33,283 nt of DNA from UBA7236 sp964638865 (GTDB lineage: Bacteria > Bacteroidota > Bacteroidia > Chitinophagales > BACL12), in NCBI GenBank assembly GCA_964638865.1, contig CAZXBG010000024.1, positions 1 to 33,283 of the forward strand, in the 5' to 3' direction. The notes below the pieces were generated by a model that was not told the origin of the DNA, ran no database searches, and saw only the letters and a program-made list of their open reading frames with translations. Below, piece by piece: positions 7,925-16,298 of this stretch; the stretch's first letter is position 1, and each line of letters begins with the position of its first letter. The position numbers were made by a program, and so were the translations under genes.

Positions 7925-9376
7925 TTACTCCTTTATTAATCTTTTTTTCATTAATACATTATTCCCCTTGTTAAAGGAAATAACTTCACTGTAATTCTTT
8001 TGTAATTCCTCAACATGTGCCCTTTCGCAATAATAATAGAGGTAATTGCTATCAGGCCAAAGTTCCTGATGATAGGGCGCCAGCTTTATGTTGATATTGC
8101 CTTCTGCTTCAATGTGAAACTGAAAAGAGGTATTATAAACCCAGGAAGTATTCAAGGTTACCGACTCCCCTTCCTGTTTTGATGATAAATAGTTCATTAC
8201 ATTTTTTGTATCTGCATCAAACCACCATTCCCGGCAATTGTAAAAATTTATGGAATTTAAAAAATGATAAATACCAATTACCATAAATGGGATTATGATA
8301 AAATTTTTCCATTTATTGTTTTTCTTATAAATTAAATTGGATAAATATACAAATGGAATAACAAACAAAACATACAAAAAAACAGCTCCCCGAGCATTTA
8401 AAAATGGAGTGGCCAATAAATAAAACTGAAGTAGTATAACAACAAGAGTCCCAATTAAAACCATAAAACTGAAAGCAAGAAAGTCGGCTGTGAAATTGAA
8501 CTTTTGTTTAATTAATTTAAGTAAGGTAAAAGATCCGATCAGCAACAACAAAATAATAACAAAGACAACAAAAAACCGTAAATCAAATGCTACAAACCAT
8601 CCATTTGCGTATACCATTGATTTTAACAACGGAATAAAGGTGTCGCTATAAAAGCCATTACTGCTCCAGTATCGAAGCTGTCCGGTAGAGGTTATTTGTT
8701 TTAATGGCGTATAACACAGTATCGCAAGTATCAATGTAATACCAAACAATATCAGATATTGTTTAAATAAAATTTTCACAGCTTTGTTCCAATTATCCTG
8801 CAAAAGTAAAATACTACATACTGTGAGCAAACTTAAATAATAATTCAGCAAAGTAAAATTCGAATAAACGGCTAAAGCAGCTGCAAAAAATGCATAAAAT
8901 ATCCATTTAATCTGTTTTGAATTAAAGTACTGATAAATCAAATACATAGAAAAAAACATAAAAGCTATCGATAAACCATATCCCCTGGCCAAAGCAAAAA
9001 AATCGAGCAGATACGGGTTGCAAGTAAATACAACAATTCCAAATATCACGAATAATTTATTGTTACTTAATTTTTTTAGCCAAAGCACGGCAACAGAATA
9101 ATATAAAATGAAGGCAAAAATATTCGGCAAACGCACAACCAGCGAATGTGTCCCGAAAATTGCCACAAAAAATTTGATCAAAAGGGTATTTAAAATATGG
9201 TTGTTTGGGCTTGGATCCACGTAAGTAATAATATCCCAAAAAGATCTTGGAACTGCATTATAAAATGTTCCGCCTTCATCAATAGTAATGGGCAAAATAA
9301 TAGCACGTGCAACCAAATAAGCGGTGAAAAGCGAACCTATCATGAGGTACAAACCATTTTTTTTTAATTTATCCAC
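7925..9376 (-). CDS. GT-C type membrane glycosyltransferase-like protein
   Basis: A 483-residue polytopic protein with about ten hydrophobic segments and a soluble C-terminal tail from about residue 385. Features fit the GT-C fold (ArnT/PMT-like, GT39/GT83): an acidic DE pair (33-34) right after TM1, then PNNHILNTLL (57-66) and FGTHSLVVRLPNIF, which parallel the NHPPLxY...FGxxxxxxRLP pattern of these enzymes. They use polyprenyl-phosphate sugars at the outer face of the inner membrane; donor and acceptor here cannot be told. The start is GTG at 9376, giving a short basic N-terminus before TM1. It runs opposite to truB and ribF and separates them. Confidence 0.7.
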   Translation of the reverse strand: MDKLKKNGLYLMIGSLFTAYLVARAIILPITIDEGGTFYNAVPRSFWDIITYVDPSPNNHILNTLLIKFFVAIFGTHSLVVRLPNIFAFILYYSVAVLWLKKLSNNKLFVIFGIVVFTCNPYLLDFFALARGYGLSIAFMFFSMYLIYQYFNSKQIKWIFYAFFAAALAVYSNFTLLNYYLSLLTVCSILLLQDNWNKAVKILFKQYLILFGITLILAILCYTPLKQITSTGQLRYWSSNGFYSDTFIPLLKSMVYANGWFVAFDLRFFVVFVIILLLLIGSFTLLKLIKQKFNFTADFLAFSFMVLIGTLVVILLQFYLLATPFLNARGAVFLYVLFVIPFVYLSNLIYKKNNKWKNFIIIPFMVIGIYHFLNSINFYNCREWWFDADTKNVMNYLSSKQEGESVTLNTSWVYNTSFQFHIEAEGNINIKLAPYHQELWPDSNYLYYYCERAHVEELQKNYSEVISFNKGNNVLMKKRLIKE

Positions 9377-9395
9377 CAGGCTAACCTTTATTTTG

Positions 9396-9427
9396 TATTG
9401 TTATTGTGATACAAATTTTTACTTTTG
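9396..9427 (+). promoter_or_regulatory. Predicted promoter of ribF
   Basis: TATTG (9396-9400) and TACTTTTG (9420-9427), 19 bases apart, match the Bacteroidota -33/-7 pattern. The -7 box ends 9 bases before the ATG at 9437, which argues for that ATG and against the upstream TTG at 9425 that overlaps the box. Confidence 0.6.
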
Positions 9428-9436
9428 TCAATATAT

Positions 9437-10372
9437 ATGCAAGTTTTCAAAGATATTAATAATTTACCCGCATTTCTAAACTCTGTAATTTCCATTGGTA
9501 CCTTCGATGGCGTGCACAGCGGACATGCGGAGATCATACACTCAATTACCACAGCAGCAAAAAAGGGGAATGGGCAAAGTATTATTATCACTTTTCATCC
9601 ACATCCCCGGCATATTATTTCTCCGGAGTCACCTGTATATTATCTCACTACGCTGCAAGAAAAGATAGATATGCTGCAAAAATACAATATTGATGTTGTG
9701 GTAGTTGTACCTTTTTCAAGGGAGTTTTCAGAAATAGATGCACGAGATTATGCAGAAAATTTTCTGATAAAAAAATTCAATCCTGCCATTATTGTTTTTG
9801 GGTATGATCATAAATTCGGTAAGGACCGGGCAGGTGATATTCATTTATTAAAAAATATTGCCGAAAAATATGCAGTTAAAATTGAGGAGATCCCTGCACA
9901 TGTAATTGATCATTTAACCGTCAGTTCTTCCAAGATCAGAAAGTTTTTGATAGCTGGAAATGTTCAGGAGGCCAACGAATTATTGGGGTATTGCTATCAA
10001 TTATCAGGACATGTTGTAAAAGGTGATCAAATAGGAAGTACACTCGGATTTCCAACTGCCAATATTTATGTGGAGGATATTAATAAATTAATTCCGGCCG
10101 ACGGAGTATATTTTACCGAGGTAACTCTTAAAAATCACAATACAAAATTATTCGGATTACTCAGCATAGGAACCAGGCCCACTTTCGATAAAACAGAAAA
10201 AAGAATAGAAGTGTATATTTTAAATTTTAACGAAACCATTTACGGAGAATCAATAACAGTGAAGTTTTTGCAATTTATCCGCAAGGATAAAAAATTCGAC
10301 TCAAAAGAGGCGCTTATTACTGCCATGCATGAGGATAAAAAAATTGCTTTATCCTTAATAACAGAAAATTAA
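9437..10372 (+). CDS. ribF: Bifunctional riboflavin kinase / FAD synthetase
   Basis: Phosphorylates riboflavin to FMN and adenylylates FMN to FAD in the cytoplasm. The 311-residue protein has the N-terminal nucleotidyltransferase domain with GTFDGVHSGH (21-30; the GxFDGxHxGH site), a FHPHPR segment, and SSSKIRKFLIAGNV (family SSTxIR motif), followed by the C-terminal flavokinase domain with GSTLGFPTANIYV and the G-x-RPTF-type segment GTRPTFDKTEKRIEVYILNF. Length is standard. The ATG at 9437 is preferred over an in-frame TTG at 9425 because of the promoter position. Its stop codon overlaps the stop codon of the convergent holA gene. Confidence 0.96.
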   Translation: MQVFKDINNLPAFLNSVISIGTFDGVHSGHAEIIHSITTAAKKGNGQSIIITFHPHPRHIISPESPVYYLTTLQEKIDMLQKYNIDVVVVVPFSREFSEIDARDYAENFLIKKFNPAIIVFGYDHKFGKDRAGDIHLLKNIAEKYAVKIEEIPAHVIDHLTVSSSKIRKFLIAGNVQEANELLGYCYQLSGHVVKGDQIGSTLGFPTANIYVEDINKLIPADGVYFTEVTLKNHNTKLFGLLSIGTRPTFDKTEKRIEVYILNFNETIYGESITVKFLQFIRKDKKFDSKEALITAMHEDKKIALSLITEN

Positions 10373-11379
10373 TTCAATATCCGGTAAACAAGTTCCTTCA
10401 GCAATTCATCCACTTCCGTTTTGCCATTGTGTAACCCTTTTGAGCGCAGATCGAATTCCAGCATCAATTCAAATATTTCCTCCACGCGAGAAGGCGTATA
10501 AAGTGTACGCGCAGCTCTGAATTCATTTTTCTGGCTACTGTGAATTGCGTAGATCCTGAACAAATCAAAATCAGTCACATTTCCCCCAGCCATAAAATGA
10601 TATAATTTTTGAAATGCACTATGAATATTGGAGATCGTGAGCACAAATGGGTTTGCCTTCGGATTGTCGTTCATATAAGTGATAATGGTAAAGGCCAAAG
10701 TAGTATTTTTTGTGAGTAAGGCACTCTGCAATTCATACACATTGTAATCCTTGCTTATGCCAATATTTTTTTCAATAAGTGCAGAAGTTATTTGATCGCC
10801 ATCTTTGAGATTGATGCATAACTTTTCAAGTTCATTTATTATTTTCGAAAGATCAGTGCCCAAATGATCGACAAGTATTCTTATCGCTTTTCCATCAGCC
10901 GTTACTTTTTTTCTTTTCAAAAACGATTCAATAAATATTGGCACTTCATTATCTTTTAACGCCTGCGATTCGTAAATAATGCCCTTATCTTTAATATATT
11001 TGAATAGTTTTTTACGCGCATCAAATTTTCCATCCTTATAACATAAAACCAATATGGTAGAAGCAGATGGATTTTGAATATAGGGTTCCAGTTTATCAAT
11101 CTCACTTCCCTTTGTTTTCATCATTTGCGCTTCCCGTAAAATAACCAGATTATGCGCAGCAAACATGGGGAAACGCACACAGGCATCAATTACCTGCTGT
11201 GGCTGGGTATCTTTTCCATAAAATATAGAACAATTAAAATCTTTTTCTGCCGGGGTAAGTATCGACTCCTCCATATATTCCGCAATCTTGTCAATATAAT
11301 AAGCTTCATCGCCGTGCAATAAATACACGGGTTTAAATTTTTTAGCCTTTATATCGTTCAGCAGATCCTTGTAATCCAT
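10369..11379 (-). CDS. holA: DNA polymerase III subunit delta
   Basis: Clamp-loader subunit that opens the beta sliding clamp. The 336-residue protein matches bacterial HolA in length and landmarks: PVYLLHGDEAYYIDKI near the N-terminus, an FPMFAAHNLVILREAQ segment equivalent to the beta-interacting element and following strand, a central helix-rich part with LGTDLSKIINELEKL, and the C-terminal collar helices (LRSKGLHNGKTEVDELLKEL). The delta subunit lacks a functional Walker A site, as seen here. ATG at 11379 lies 4 bases after a TAAATTTG box. It is convergent with ribF (4-base overlap) and divergent from the HSDR_N-domain gene. Confidence 0.93.
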   Translation of the reverse strand: MDYKDLLNDIKAKKFKPVYLLHGDEAYYIDKIAEYMEESILTPAEKDFNCSIFYGKDTQPQQVIDACVRFPMFAAHNLVILREAQMMKTKGSEIDKLEPYIQNPSASTILVLCYKDGKFDARKKLFKYIKDKGIIYESQALKDNEVPIFIESFLKRKKVTADGKAIRILVDHLGTDLSKIINELEKLCINLKDGDQITSALIEKNIGISKDYNVYELQSALLTKNTTLAFTIITYMNDNPKANPFVLTISNIHSAFQKLYHFMAGGNVTDFDLFRIYAIHSSQKNEFRAARTLYTPSRVEEIFELMLEFDLRSKGLHNGKTEVDELLKELVYRILN

Positions 11380-11383
11380 GATG

Positions 11384-11391
11384 CAAATTTA
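11384..11391 (-). promoter_or_regulatory. Predicted -7 box of holA
   Basis: TAAATTTG on the minus strand, 4 bases before the holA ATG. It sits in the 50-bp holA/HSDR_N intergenic region opposite a second -7 box on the plus strand. Confidence 0.55.
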
Positions 11392-11413
11392 ACGATTACA
11401 CATTTACAATATG

Positions 11414-11421
11414 TATTTTTG
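11414..11421 (+). promoter_or_regulatory. Predicted -7 box of the HSDR_N-domain gene
   Basis: TATTTTTG on the plus strand ends 8 bases before the ATG at 11430. The in-frame GTG at 11421 overlaps the box and is therefore an unlikely start. Confidence 0.5.
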
Positions 11422-11429
11422 TGTTACCG

Positions 11430-11879
11430 ATGCAGATAGAATTTTCCAAATACGACCTCCGCATTAAATCGGAAAATAATATTCAATATATTTTTGACAT
11501 CATACGTAAAAAACATGTTGTACTCACACCTGAAGAGTGGGTGAGGCAACACATCGTACATTACCTGCTCTACGATCATCAATTTCCAAAATCGCTCATC
11601 AGCGTAGAAAAAAAACTCACGCTTAATCAATTGACAAAACGCACAGATATTGTTCTCTACAATAAAAAAGGGTTACCTGTTTTAATTGTGGAATGTAAAG
11701 CAGAATCTGTCCCACTCTCCCAAAAGACCTTTGAACAAATTGCACGTTATAATTTGACCCTTAATGTTCCTTATTTATGGGTAAGCAATGGAAATACCAA
11801 CCATTTGTGCCGGATTGATCATATTCTTAAAACATTTTCATTTCTGGAAGAACTTCCTGCTGCCTCTATATTAATTTGA
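11430..11879 (+). CDS. Stand-alone HSDR_N-type PD-(D/E)xK domain protein
   Basis: A 149-residue protein resembling the N-terminal nuclease domain of type I restriction R subunits (HSDR_N/HSDR_N_2). The putative active site is intact: Asp73 in RTDIVLY, Glu88 and Lys90 in VLIVECKAES, and a following QIARYN (Gln103, Arg106, Tyr107) typical of this group; an N-terminal TPEEWVRQHIVHYLL helix is also characteristic. There is no helicase domain and no hsdM or hsdS nearby, so it is not a complete restriction enzyme. It is divergent from holA with only 50 bp between them. Its role is unknown; nucleic-acid cleavage is an inference from the fold. Confidence 0.82.
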   Translation: MQIEFSKYDLRIKSENNIQYIFDIIRKKHVVLTPEEWVRQHIVHYLLYDHQFPKSLISVEKKLTLNQLTKRTDIVLYNKKGLPVLIVECKAESVPLSQKTFEQIARYNLTLNVPYLWVSNGNTNHLCRIDHILKTFSFLEELPAASILI

Positions 11880-11923
11880 TTATTAAATGTGCCTGAAATC
11901 AGGTAATATTAATGAGTTCATCA

Positions 11924-11954
11924 TTTGTTTTATTAAAAAGGATGTTTAATTTCA
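11924..11954 (+). promoter_or_regulatory. Possible promoter of gdhA
   Basis: TTTG (11924-11927) and TAATTTCA (11947-11954) are 19 bases apart. The -7 box departs from TAnnTTTG at its last two bases, so this is tentative. It would give a short leader before the ATG at 11977. Confidence 0.35.
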
Positions 11955-11976
11955 CACCACAAAAAATAGCACTTCT

Positions 11977-13314
11977 ATGGACAAAAATGTTAAAGCATTC
12001 ATGAGCGTGGTTGAAAGTCGCAACCCGGGTGAAAAGGAATTTCTACAGGCAGTATATGAGGTTGCCGAGGCAGTTATCCCTTATATTGAGGAACATCCTC
12101 AATATAAATCAACTAAAATTTTAGAACGTATTGCAGAACCGGAGCGGGTTCTTACTTTCAGGGTTCCCTGGATGGACGACAAAGGGGAAATTCAAATAAA
12201 CCGTGGCTACAGAATTCAGATGAACAGTGCAATTGGCCCTTACAAAGGTGGTTTGCGTTTTCATCCCACTGTTACTTTGTCCATTTTAAAGTTTCTTGCC
12301 TTTGAACAGGTGTTTAAAAACAGTCTTACCACATTGCCAATGGGCGGAGGAAAAGGCGGAAGTAATTTCGATCCTAAAGGAAAATCTGACATGGAAGTAA
12401 TGCGTTTCTGCCAGAGTTTTATGTCGGAATTAGCGCGCCATATCGGCTCTGACACAGATGTACCTGCCGGCGATATTGGAGTTGGAGGAAGAGAAATAGG
12501 ATATATGTATGGAATGTATAAAAAACTCCGCAACGAATTTACCGGCGTATTAACGGGTAAAAGTTTGGAGTGGGGAGGAAGTTTAATTCGTCCGGAAGCA
12601 ACAGGTTATGGTTGTGTATATTTTGCTGCAGAAATGATGGGCACCAAAAAACTGAATTTCAAAGGAAAAACAGTGGTGGTTTCCGGAAGTGGAAATGTGT
12701 CGCAATATGCCATTGAAAAATGTCTGGATCTTGGTGCTAAGGTTGTTACTGCCAGTGATAGTGACGGATATATTTATGACAAAAACGGATTTACCAGAGA
12801 AAAACTCGCCTTTTTGTTGGAATTAAAAAATGTAAAACGCGGTCGTATTAAAGAATATGCCGATAAATACAAATGCGATTATATTGCAGGCAAAACACCC
12901 TGGGAAGTTAAATGTGATGTTGCCCTACCTTGTGCAACTCAAAATGAATTAACCGGAAAAGATGCAAAACTCTTAATTAAAAATGGCGTTAAATGTGTTG
13001 CCGAAGGTGCAAATATGCCTAGTACTCCGGAAGCAGTTACTGCATTTTTAGAAGCAAAGGTTTTATTTGCTCCGGGCAAAGCAAGCAATGCAGGTGGAGT
13101 TGCAACAAGTGGTTTAGAAATGAGCCAGAATAGTTTGCGCATGAGTTGGACTCGCACAGAAGTGGATAATCATTTAAAAAAGATCATGCACGATATTCAC
13201 GCAACTTGTGTAAAATACGGTAAAGAAGGCAAATACATCAACTATGTAAAAGGTGCAAATATTGGTGGTTTTGTTAAAGTTGCCAATGCTATGATTGCAC
13301 AAGGGTTAGTGTAA
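11977..13314 (+). CDS. gdhA: Glutamate dehydrogenase, hexameric (probably NADP-specific)
   Basis: Interconverts 2-oxoglutarate plus ammonium and glutamate; the assimilatory direction is expected for this class. The 445-residue length fits the small hexameric GDH family. Substrate and catalytic residues are present: GPYKGGLRFHP with Lys90, PMGGGKGG with Lys126, and PAGDIGVGGREIG with Asp166. The Rossmann domain begins near VVVSGSGNVSQYA. Cofactor preference is inferred from similarity to assimilatory enzymes (GSGNV and a following Ser/Asp segment) and is not proven. It is monocistronic: preceded by its own putative promoter and followed by a strong intrinsic terminator 30 bases past the stop. 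Confidence 0.95.
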   Translation: MDKNVKAFMSVVESRNPGEKEFLQAVYEVAEAVIPYIEEHPQYKSTKILERIAEPERVLTFRVPWMDDKGEIQINRGYRIQMNSAIGPYKGGLRFHPTVTLSILKFLAFEQVFKNSLTTLPMGGGKGGSNFDPKGKSDMEVMRFCQSFMSELARHIGSDTDVPAGDIGVGGREIGYMYGMYKKLRNEFTGVLTGKSLEWGGSLIRPEATGYGCVYFAAEMMGTKKLNFKGKTVVVSGSGNVSQYAIEKCLDLGAKVVTASDSDGYIYDKNGFTREKLAFLLELKNVKRGRIKEYADKYKCDYIAGKTPWEVKCDVALPCATQNELTGKDAKLLIKNGVKCVAEGANMPSTPEAVTAFLEAKVLFAPGKASNAGGVATSGLEMSQNSLRMSWTRTEVDNHLKKIMHDIHATCVKYGKEGKYINYVKGANIGGFVKVANAMIAQGLV

Positions 13315-13344
13315 ATATTACACTAAGATATTCCAATATTTTTT

Positions 13345-13382
13345 ATATCCGGGGAATGATTTATTTCCCGGATATTTTTTTT
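13345..13382 (+). terminator. Intrinsic terminator of gdhA
   Basis: A perfect 9-bp stem, atatccggg (13345-13353) with cccggatat (13367-13375), followed by a run of eight T. It lies 30 bases after the gdhA stop. Confidence 0.9.
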
Positions 13383-13402
13383 GCGAATGATTAAAATTTA
13401 AA

Positions 13403-14143
13403 CTATTCTTCATCCCACCATAATTCCTCCAAAAAAACTTCAATTGTTGTGGAAAGAAATTTTTCTCCTGTTGATTTATTTTGGTAATAAACTTTGGTAT
13501 ATTCTGCAATTTTACCAACTCCCTGGGCATAAAAACTTTGATATTCCGTTATCATATTAAAGTTCTTTGACTCTCCTTTTAATTCAGTGGTTGCAGAGGT
13601 TGTGCCTATTCCAAATGCTGAAAATTTGCCGGCAGGAGTTTCAATTAAAGTATCAATATGGGTGCAGAAATAGGTAGTCTTTAAAAAAGAATAATCGTAA
13701 CTCTCCCAACTCGATCCTTCGTATAATGGTGTTTTAATTGTTTGAAATAATATATTTTTTTTGTCTGCTATCTTATAAAATTCTACCGCTTTATCTATTT
13801 CATCCTTTGGCATTTTAAAGAACATACCATTCTCATTAATATACAATGGAGATTCTATATACATCGAATCTCCGCCAGTTCTTATAATAATAAGAAAATT
13901 TACAATGGAATCATTTCCCTCTATAAAATCGCGATTTATATGATACTGAAATGCCCCTTCCTTTTCAATTATTTCCGGCTCTGTTCCAGATTCATTTTCT
14001 ATTGTATTTAGATAATAGGTGGTATACTGTGAAAAATACATATTATATCCAACCCTATATGGAAAATTCAGTTGCAAAATAGTATCTGATTGAGCAAACA
14101 AGCCGACATTATTTAATAATAAAAGAAGCAGGAAATAACGCAT
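13403..14143 (-). CDS. Exported protein of unknown function
   Basis: From the ATG at 14143 the 246-residue product begins with a textbook signal peptide (MRYFLLLLLLNNVGLFAQ, cleavage after about residue 18). The frame stays open upstream to 14266, but that extension reads out tandem repeats and lacks a signal sequence, so the shorter start is chosen. The mature part is beta-rich with aromatic strands; IETPAGKFSAFGIGT resembles the TPAGxF segment found in many exported Bacteroidota proteins of unknown role. There is no lipobox and no T9SS tail. It ends with an acidic tail (LEELWWDEE). It follows the regulator/kinase pair on the same strand but is separated by 148 bases of repeats. Function unknown. 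Confidence 0.78.
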   Translation of the reverse strand: MRYFLLLLLLNNVGLFAQSDTILQLNFPYRVGYNMYFSQYTTYYLNTIENESGTEPEIIEKEGAFQYHINRDFIEGNDSIVNFLIIIRTGGDSMYIESPLYINENGMFFKMPKDEIDKAVEFYKIADKKNILFQTIKTPLYEGSSWESYDYSFLKTTYFCTHIDTLIETPAGKFSAFGIGTTSATTELKGESKNFNMITEYQSFYAQGVGKIAEYTKVYYQNKSTGEKFLSTTIEVFLEELWWDEE

Positions 14144-14185
14144 GTGGTTTATTTTTTGAGTTAAACTATTACGAGATTTACGCTT

Positions 14186-14213
14186 AGTGGGCAGTGGGAA
14201 GTGGGCAGTGGGA
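14186..14213. repeat. Heptanucleotide tandem repeat (agtggg[c/a])4
   Basis: Four 7-mers in strict alternation: agtgggc, agtggga, agtgggc, agtggga. It lies in the 148-bp gap between the exported-protein gene and the response regulator. Confidence 0.9.
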
Positions 14214-14240
14214 CGTTTGTAACATTGGATTGTTCCTCCG

Positions 14241-14295
14241 TTTTCAACAACTTCAACTACTTTCAACTCCTTCCAACTCCTTCCAACTCCTTCAC
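14241..14295. repeat. Decanucleotide-based tandem repeat (ttccaactcc)
   Basis: A degenerate start (ttcaacaacttcaactac) leads into three 10-mers at 14261-14290, tttcaactcc, ttccaactcc, ttccaactcc. The array stops exactly at the stop codon of the response regulator (14292-14294). Confidence 0.85.
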
Positions 14296-15005
14296 GCCTC
14301 CAAACTCTCTTTCACAATAAACTTAAACCCGACCCCTCTCACATTTTCGATCTGAATATTTTCATCATCGGAAAACATTTTTCTTAAACGGGAAACAAAT
14401 ACATCGAGACTTCTTCCAATATAATAATTATCCTCCCCCCAAACCTGATGTAAAATAGATTCTCTGCGCACCACCTGATTTCGGTTGAGTGTTAACATGC
14501 GTAGCAATTCTGCTTCGCGTAGAGTTAAGGTATACGTATTGACTGTATTTTTAAGTGTAAGTTCTTTAAAATCAAATTCGTATCCTGCAATATGATAAAT
14601 ATTCTTTTCTTCAATATTGGTTGCAAATACTTTGCTGCGTTTTAAAAATACTTCTATTTTTAACACCAGTTCGTCAATGCTGAAAGGTTTTGTAACATAA
14701 TCATCTCCCCCAATTTTAAACCCCTGTAATTTATCTTCCAGCATCGACTTAGCTGTGAGAAATAAAATAGGAACATTTTTATCCTTATCCCTGAATTTTT
14801 GTGCTAATGCAAATCCATCAATTTTTGGCAGCATAACATCCAGAATACAGAGGTCAAATTTTTGCTGTGTAAAAGTTTGTGCCGCTTCTAATCCATCCTG
14901 ACAAAGGGTGATATCATATCCCTTTTTTTGAAGGTTATCTTTGGTAACAAAACCAAGATTAACGTCATCTTCAACATATAAGATCTTAGGGCTCTTTATT
15001 TCCAT
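14292..15005 (-). CDS. OmpR-family response regulator
   Basis: A cytoplasmic DNA-binding regulator of 237 residues, partner of the adjacent kinase. The receiver domain (about 7-120) has the acidic pair Asp13-Asp14 in YVEDDV, phospho-acceptor Asp56 in CILDVMLP, Thr84 in LFLTAK and Lys106 in VTKPFS, so it is fully equipped for phosphorylation. The C-terminal winged-helix domain (about 140-232) contains LTLREAELLRML and the recognition part RSLDVFVSRLRKMF. The gene begins 6 bases after the kinase stop, so the two form an operon. Regulon unknown. Confidence 0.94.
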   Translation of the reverse strand: MEIKSPKILYVEDDVNLGFVTKDNLQKKGYDITLCQDGLEAAQTFTQQKFDLCILDVMLPKIDGFALAQKFRDKDKNVPILFLTAKSMLEDKLQGFKIGGDDYVTKPFSIDELVLKIEVFLKRSKVFATNIEEKNIYHIAGYEFDFKELTLKNTVNTYTLTLREAELLRMLTLNRNQVVRRESILHQVWGEDNYYIGRSLDVFVSRLRKMFSDDENIQIENVRGVGFKFIVKESLEA

Positions 15006-15011
15006 GTGTAG

Positions 15012-16277
15012 TTATTGTGGTATTATGAGTGTAAATATACTTCCTTTATTTAATTCGCTGTCAACATGCAGGCGCCACTTGTGCGCCTTGGCTATCATTT
15101 TTACATAGTTCAAACCCAATCCGTAACCCTTTACGTTGTGGACATTCCCGGTTGGTACACGAAAAAATTTTTCAAATATTTTGCGGTGAAATTCTTTCGG
15201 AATTCCAATGCCATTATCACTGATGGATATAAAAATACCTGCATGATCTCTTGCAGTCATCACCGAAATTTTGGGAAACTTGTCATTGTATTTTAGGGCA
15301 TTATCCAATAAAGTATTGATCACATTTTGTAAATGCACTTTATCAGCTTCCACCAGATCGGGTTTTGCATTAAATTCTGTGGTGATATCGCCTTCATTTT
15401 CTTCCATACGTACATTAAATGAATTTATAATCTCCCCTAATATTTTATTTAAATGAAATTTTTCATAATTCAAAACAAGTTCATCATTTTCCAGTTTTGC
15501 AAGTTCCAAAATTTTACTTACCTGCCCTGTCAACCTTGTGTTTTCATTTTTAATAATGTTTGCATAATTTTTTAATCGTTCAGGATCATTCACTATTTCA
15601 GGATCAGTTATTACATCGGCAGAAATACCAATAGTAGATATAGGAGTTTTAAATTCATGTGCCAGATTATTAATAAAATTCTTTTGAAATTCACTCAATC
15701 TGCGCTGACGAAAAATTACATCCAGTGTAAATCCAAAAAACACCAGCACAATGGTGAGTGCAATTAATGAAGTTGACCAAACAAATAACATTACGGAATT
15801 TACCACAGGCCTTTCCGGGAAATTCATTTTGAAATAATATTTCGATTCGGTGAGTACCGGTAAATTGGTAGGATAAACTATTGTGGAATTTTTTATATCG
15901 CCTGAAACTGTTTCTTCAAATACTAAAACATCGCGTGTGGCTTCATACACCTGATATATAAAATCCACTTTGTGAAACGGATTGGAAAATTCGTTGCGGA
16001 TATAATAATCCAATTGGTTGAGATCGATTTTTTCTTCAATATTCACTACATACGAATGTGGAGAAATGCGAACTACGGGTTTTTCCGTGATCTTTTTTCC
16101 ATTATTTGCAATTTCTATTTTAGAAGCAATCTGTTCTAAGGAAAGTGTAACTGCAGTTTCAAAATTAGATTGGTTGATTAATAAACCTTTTCGAATCCAA
16201 AATACCTGAGAAAGGATCACGGTTATGATTGCAATAATACCCAATAAAATTACCCAGCGTATGGTTCTAACGTTCAT
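15012..16277 (-). CDS. Membrane sensor histidine kinase
   Basis: A 421-residue inner-membrane kinase. TM1 (about 8-27) and TM2 (about 160-186) enclose a periplasmic sensor region of about 130 residues with no recognised fold. There is no HAMP; TM2 passes quickly to the dimerisation helix FINNLAHEFKTPIS with phospho-accepting His207. The ATP-binding domain has the N box LLDNALKYND, G1 DNGIGIP, F box KIFEKFFRVP and G2 GYGLGLNYV. It is upstream of, and almost contiguous with, the OmpR-type regulator, which is therefore its likely target. The signal is unknown. The ATG at 16277 gives an N-terminus that starts just before TM1. Confidence 0.94.
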   Translation of the reverse strand: MNVRTIRWVILLGIIAIITVILSQVFWIRKGLLINQSNFETAVTLSLEQIASKIEIANNGKKITEKPVVRISPHSYVVNIEEKIDLNQLDYYIRNEFSNPFHKVDFIYQVYEATRDVLVFEETVSGDIKNSTIVYPTNLPVLTESKYYFKMNFPERPVVNSVMLFVWSTSLIALTIVLVFFGFTLDVIFRQRRLSEFQKNFINNLAHEFKTPISTIGISADVITDPEIVNDPERLKNYANIIKNENTRLTGQVSKILELAKLENDELVLNYEKFHLNKILGEIINSFNVRMEENEGDITTEFNAKPDLVEADKVHLQNVINTLLDNALKYNDKFPKISVMTARDHAGIFISISDNGIGIPKEFHRKIFEKFFRVPTGNVHNVKGYGLGLNYVKMIAKAHKWRLHVDSELNKGSIFTLIIPQ

Positions 16278-16298
16278 CGTGTTATCTAGCCTAAAGTG

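Noticed and set aside
9425..9436. TTG start for ribF
   Set aside because: It overlaps the -7 box; the ATG at 9437 gives the normal family N-terminus.
14144..14266. N-terminal extension of the exported protein at 13403-14143
   Set aside because: It reads out tandem repeats and would bury the signal peptide inside the protein.
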